This document shows positions 50,784 to 52,515 of a DNA stretch of 52,515 nt, piece after piece. The stretch spans positions 1 to 52,515 of the forward strand of contig JBKGYK010000012.1 of assembly GCA_046546095.1 (NCBI GenBank), read 5' to 3'. How positions within the stretch are numbered: position 1 is the first letter of the stretch; every line of letters begins with the position of its first letter. The notes below the pieces were generated by a model that searched no databases, was not told the origin of the DNA, and saw nothing but the letters and a program-made list of their open reading frames with translations. Source of the stretch: JAQIBY01 sp046546095 (lineage in GTDB: Bacteria; Bacteroidota; Bacteroidia; Bacteroidales; ML635J-15). Made by a program: the position numbers and the translations under genes.

Positions 50784-51194
50784 ATGAGCAGAATATACAA
50801 TACAGCCAGAAACCAGACTTTTGACATTGAAGCGGTGGAGCACACGACTCCTGAGGAGGCAATGACAATGTACCGGGAGGGTGTTGCACGTTTTCTGGAC
50901 ATCAGGGAGGAATCGGACAGGGAGGTTGAATGGTTGTCCTTTGCTGATATGTTATACATGCCGTTGAGCAAATTACCGGATAAACTGAATACACTGCCCA
51001 TTGATAAAACCCTTCTCGTTGTGGGAAAAAATGGCATTGACAGTACAAAAGCGGTAAATCTGTTGACATATCAGGGATTTGAGAAGGCAATAAACGTGGA
51101 TGGTGGCCTTTTGGCATGGCGGAAGGCCGGACTGCCGCTGAAAGATATTTTACCAAAACCATGTGGTGATTGCAGCTCGTGCAGCGATTGTTGA
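50784..51194 (+). CDS. Rhodanese-like protein lacking the catalytic Cys, with CX2CX2CX2C tail
   Basis: The 136-residue protein has the rhodanese fold: TTPEEAMTMYREGVARFLDIR (about 21-41), the LSKLPDKLNTL segment, and INVDGGLLAWRKAGLPL near the end (about 103-119). In the active loop the sequence is VVGKNGIDS, so position 81, normally the sulfur-carrying Cys, is Gly. The protein ends PCGDCSSCSDC, with Cys127, 130, 133 and 136 in a regular CX2CX2CX2C pattern. It is therefore unlikely to be a standard sulfurtransferase; the tail may bind metal or an iron-sulfur cluster, or carry sulfur itself (inference). No signal peptide is seen. pssA follows after 93 bases. Confidence 0.85.
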   Translation: MSRIYNTARNQTFDIEAVEHTTPEEAMTMYREGVARFLDIREESDREVEWLSFADMLYMPLSKLPDKLNTLPIDKTLLVVGKNGIDSTKAVNLLTYQGFEKAINVDGGLLAWRKAGLPLKDILPKPCGDCSSCSDC

Positions 51195-51210
51195 TCTGTT
51201 GCGTTATGTT

Positions 51211-51244
51211 GTATTATCTTTGGCTGAGTATTATCTTTGGCTGA
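51211..51244 (+). repeat. 17-bp tandem duplication carrying a -7 promoter box, upstream of pssA
   Basis: GTATTATCTTTGGCTGA occurs twice head to tail with no spacer (51211-51227 and 51228-51244), perfectly identical. Each copy contains TATCTTTG (51215-51222 and 51232-51239), an exact TAnnTTTG match. Confidence 0.95.
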
Positions 51245-51275
51245 TTCAGCAGGCCGGAGCAACGAATATTTTTAT

Positions 51276-51283
51276 TACTTTTG
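51276..51283 (+). promoter_or_regulatory. Third -7-like box just before pssA
   Basis: TACTTTTG also matches TAnnTTTG but lies only 4 bases before the ATG, so a transcript from it would be nearly leaderless or would start within the gene. It may be chance. Confidence 0.3.
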
Positions 51284-51287
51284 AAAC

Positions 51288-52013
51288 ATGCAAACAGAAA
51301 ATCACAATTTTAAATGGCTGGTGCCTTCTGGCATTACACTGCTCAACTGGGCAGCCGGCGTATTTGCTATTGTAACTGCCAGCCAAGGAATGGTGCTGGA
51401 GTCTGCCTTGTTTATTCTGGCAGCTGCTTTGTTTGACTTTTTCGACGGAATGGTTGCCCGCCTGATGGATGCACAATCAAAAGTGGGAGCTGAGCTGGAT
51501 TCGCTTGCCGATGCCCTGAGCTTTGGTCTGGCACCTTCTTTTCTATTGTACACAATTTTGCTGGAGCGTCATGCTGATCTGTGGTTGCTTTTTCTGGTGT
51601 TTTTACCAGCAGCTACAGCCGTTCTTCGGCTTGCCCTGTACAATGCAAACCAGCAGGACGAGCAGCACTTTACCGGACTTGCAGTACCGGCTTCTGCATT
51701 GTTTTTTAGTGGCATTGTGCTTAGTCTGGCCCTTTCAGACATTGGATGGCTACACAGCATAGCCGCCTACCCTGCATTTTGGGCAGGCATCGTTATTTTT
51801 AACGGACTCATGATGCTCATGCCAATCCGTATGTTCTCATTGAAGTTTAAGCAATTAAGCTGGGCAGGCAACGAAATCACCTGGATTTTCCTGATAATTT
51901 CCGCCGTTCTGCTTGTTGTTTTTCAGATTATAGCATTACCTTTGGTCATTGTTTTGTATATCATTATGTCGCTGATATTTCATATTATCAGCCTTAATAA
52001 CAAAGATTTATAA
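51288..52013 (+). CDS. pssA: CDP-diacylglycerol-serine O-phosphatidyltransferase
   Basis: This 241-residue polytopic enzyme transfers phosphatidyl from CDP-diacylglycerol to serine. The CDP-alcohol phosphotransferase signature is DFFDGMVAR, followed by GAELDSLADALSFG (about 49-81), containing the aspartates that bind the metal pair. Hydrophobic segments at about 12-30, 36-50, 85-110, 125-150 and 195-235 fit six or more helices. With the downstream Psd it makes phosphatidylethanolamine. purS follows after 2 bases. The upstream sequence has an exact tandem duplication of a -7 box, so expression may start at two sites. Confidence 0.93.
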   Translation: MQTENHNFKWLVPSGITLLNWAAGVFAIVTASQGMVLESALFILAAALFDFFDGMVARLMDAQSKVGAELDSLADALSFGLAPSFLLYTILLERHADLWLLFLVFLPAATAVLRLALYNANQQDEQHFTGLAVPASALFFSGIVLSLALSDIGWLHSIAAYPAFWAGIVIFNGLMMLMPIRMFSLKFKQLSWAGNEITWIFLIISAVLLVVFQIIALPLVIVLYIIMSLIFHIISLNNKDL

Positions 52014-52015
52014 CT

Positions 52016-52267
52016 ATGAAATTTATTGCTGAAATAAATGTTATGCCACAAAAGGCACTGCTTGATCCCCAGGGAAAAGCTGTAAACAATCTGATGCACA
52101 ACATGGGGTTTAAATCGGTTGAAAACCTCCGCATAGGCAAACATATAAGTTTTGAAATTGAAGCCAAAAGCGAAGAGGAAGCTTCTGCTAAGGTTGACGA
52201 AACCTGTAAAAAAGTGCTCACCAACCCGGTGATGGAAGAATACGAATTCAGCCTGAAAAAAATCTGA
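52016..52267 (+). CDS. purS: Phosphoribosylformylglycinamidine synthase subunit PurS
   Basis: The 83-residue protein begins MKFIAEINVMPQKALLDPQG and has LRIGKHISFEIEA and VLTNPVMEEYEF, the small PurS subunit of the three-part FGAM synthase (PurLQS) in purine synthesis. PurS homodimers bridge PurL and PurQ for ammonia transfer. The other subunits are not in the window. It follows pssA by 2 bases, probably in one transcript, and is closed by a terminator about 125 bases later. Confidence 0.93.
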   Translation: MKFIAEINVMPQKALLDPQGKAVNNLMHNMGFKSVENLRIGKHISFEIEAKSEEEASAKVDETCKKVLTNPVMEEYEFSLKKI

Positions 52268-52391
52268 AGGATTAACGCAACATCATAAACAGCCGGGTTT
52301 TGCCGCAAATTTGTCATGGTTTGATACGTGGGATTTGCCATTTGCTGTAAAACACGGGCTGAAGCTACCTGCAAAATACACAGGTAAAATG

Positions 52392-52436
52392 AAAGAACCA
52401 CCCCGGGAAGCTGAGGTGGTTCTTTGTATTTTTTGG
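52392..52436. terminator. Intrinsic terminator after purS
   Basis: AAAGAACCACC (52392-52402) pairs perfectly with GGTGGTTCTTT (52415-52425) around a 12-base loop, followed by a T-rich run. It may also end the minus-strand gene that enters from the right. Confidence 0.88.
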
Positions 52437-52460
52437 TTTGGATTGCCAATGAAATGAAAT

Positions 52461-52515
52461 CTACTCCACAATCACATTTGCACTGCTGATTACCACATCA
52501 TTTTCGAGATAATAA
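52461..52515 (-). CDS. Partial 3' end of an unidentified gene
   Basis: On the minus strand the last 55 bases read without a stop into the window edge and finish with TAG at 52461-52463, giving the ending YYLENDVVISSANVIVE. It is only 17 codons, so no family can be named, but the purS terminator lies directly between it and purS, which fits a convergent gene end. Confidence 0.35.
   Translation of the reverse strand, partial: YYLENDVVISSANVIVE

Noticed and set aside
1..52515. CRISPR arrays, tRNA or rRNA genes, insertion sequences, prophage or toxin-antitoxin genes
   Set aside because: No regularly spaced repeats, transposase or integrase motifs, tRNA-like cloverleaf or paired toxin-antitoxin genes were recognised by reading; a tRNA scan would confirm.

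Overview
The window is an ordinary chromosomal stretch of a Bacteroidota bacterium, most likely a Bacteroidales or Marinilabiliales relative (inference). The signs are lineage-typical families (GldB, DUF4924, DUF5686, PorT-like outer-membrane barrels, glutamine-dependent NadE), many exported proteins with Bacteroidota-style signal peptides, few Shine-Dalgarno sequences, and repeated copies of the Bacteroidota -7 promoter box TAnnTTTG upstream of genes. About 46 protein genes fill the window. I see no tRNA, rRNA, insertion sequence, prophage or CRISPR array.

Layout. 1-519 is AT-rich leader with no convincing gene. 520-2029 (+) is an ECF sigma factor with a membrane partner, closed by a bidirectional terminator. 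2089-9065 (-) holds a large secreted TPR protein, an outer-membrane barrel and gyrB. 9273-10028 (+) is ftsE, converging on a glycosyltransferase (-). 11172-13662 (+) is murB and a C69 dipeptidase. 13659-16810 (-) is prs, then rplY-pth-psd. 16873-22108 (-) is a tight run: a CAP/OmpA-like/repeat protein, a TlpA-like thioredoxin, a metallophosphoesterase and engB. 22216-23138 (+) is hslR and a DUF4924 gene. 23146-26848 is gldB (-) divergent from a beta-barrel gene and nadE (+). 26957-28720 (+) is a small acidic lipoprotein and a MacB/FtsX-type permease. 28717-30857 (-) is rsmA-mgtE. 30935-34464 (+) is two adjacent YbhN-type membrane proteins, a GNAT protein and a family 2 glycosyltransferase. recQ (-) is divergent from kdsD and a DUF5686 gene (+). 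40695-42359 is an SDR (+) facing a DUF1338 protein (-). 42515-47076 (+) is a secreted endonuclease, then a sigma-54 activator, lptE, a TPR protein and secG. 47196-49041 (+) is an SDR-VOC pair. 49063-50478 (-) is a nucleoside hydrolase fused to an FmdE-like domain. 50784-52267 (+) is an unusual rhodanese, pssA and purS. The last 55 bases appear to hold the 3' end of another gene (-).

How the genes fit together. Much of the window serves the envelope: pssA and psd are the two steps to phosphatidylethanolamine, kdsD and lptE serve LPS, murB serves peptidoglycan, secG serves export, and several barrels and anchored proteins are outer-membrane or periplasmic. gyrB, recQ, rsmA, rplY, pth, engB, hslR, prs, purS and nadE are housekeeping genes.

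Most unusual items: the nucleoside hydrolase-FmdE fusion; the rhodanese that has lost its catalytic cysteine but carries a CX2CX2CX2C tail; the exact 17-bp tandem duplication of a promoter box before pssA; the CAP/OmpA-like/CxxC protein; and the YbhN-YbhN-GNAT-GT2 cluster, which could be a split lipid modification and flipping system. No single complete undescribed system is obvious.
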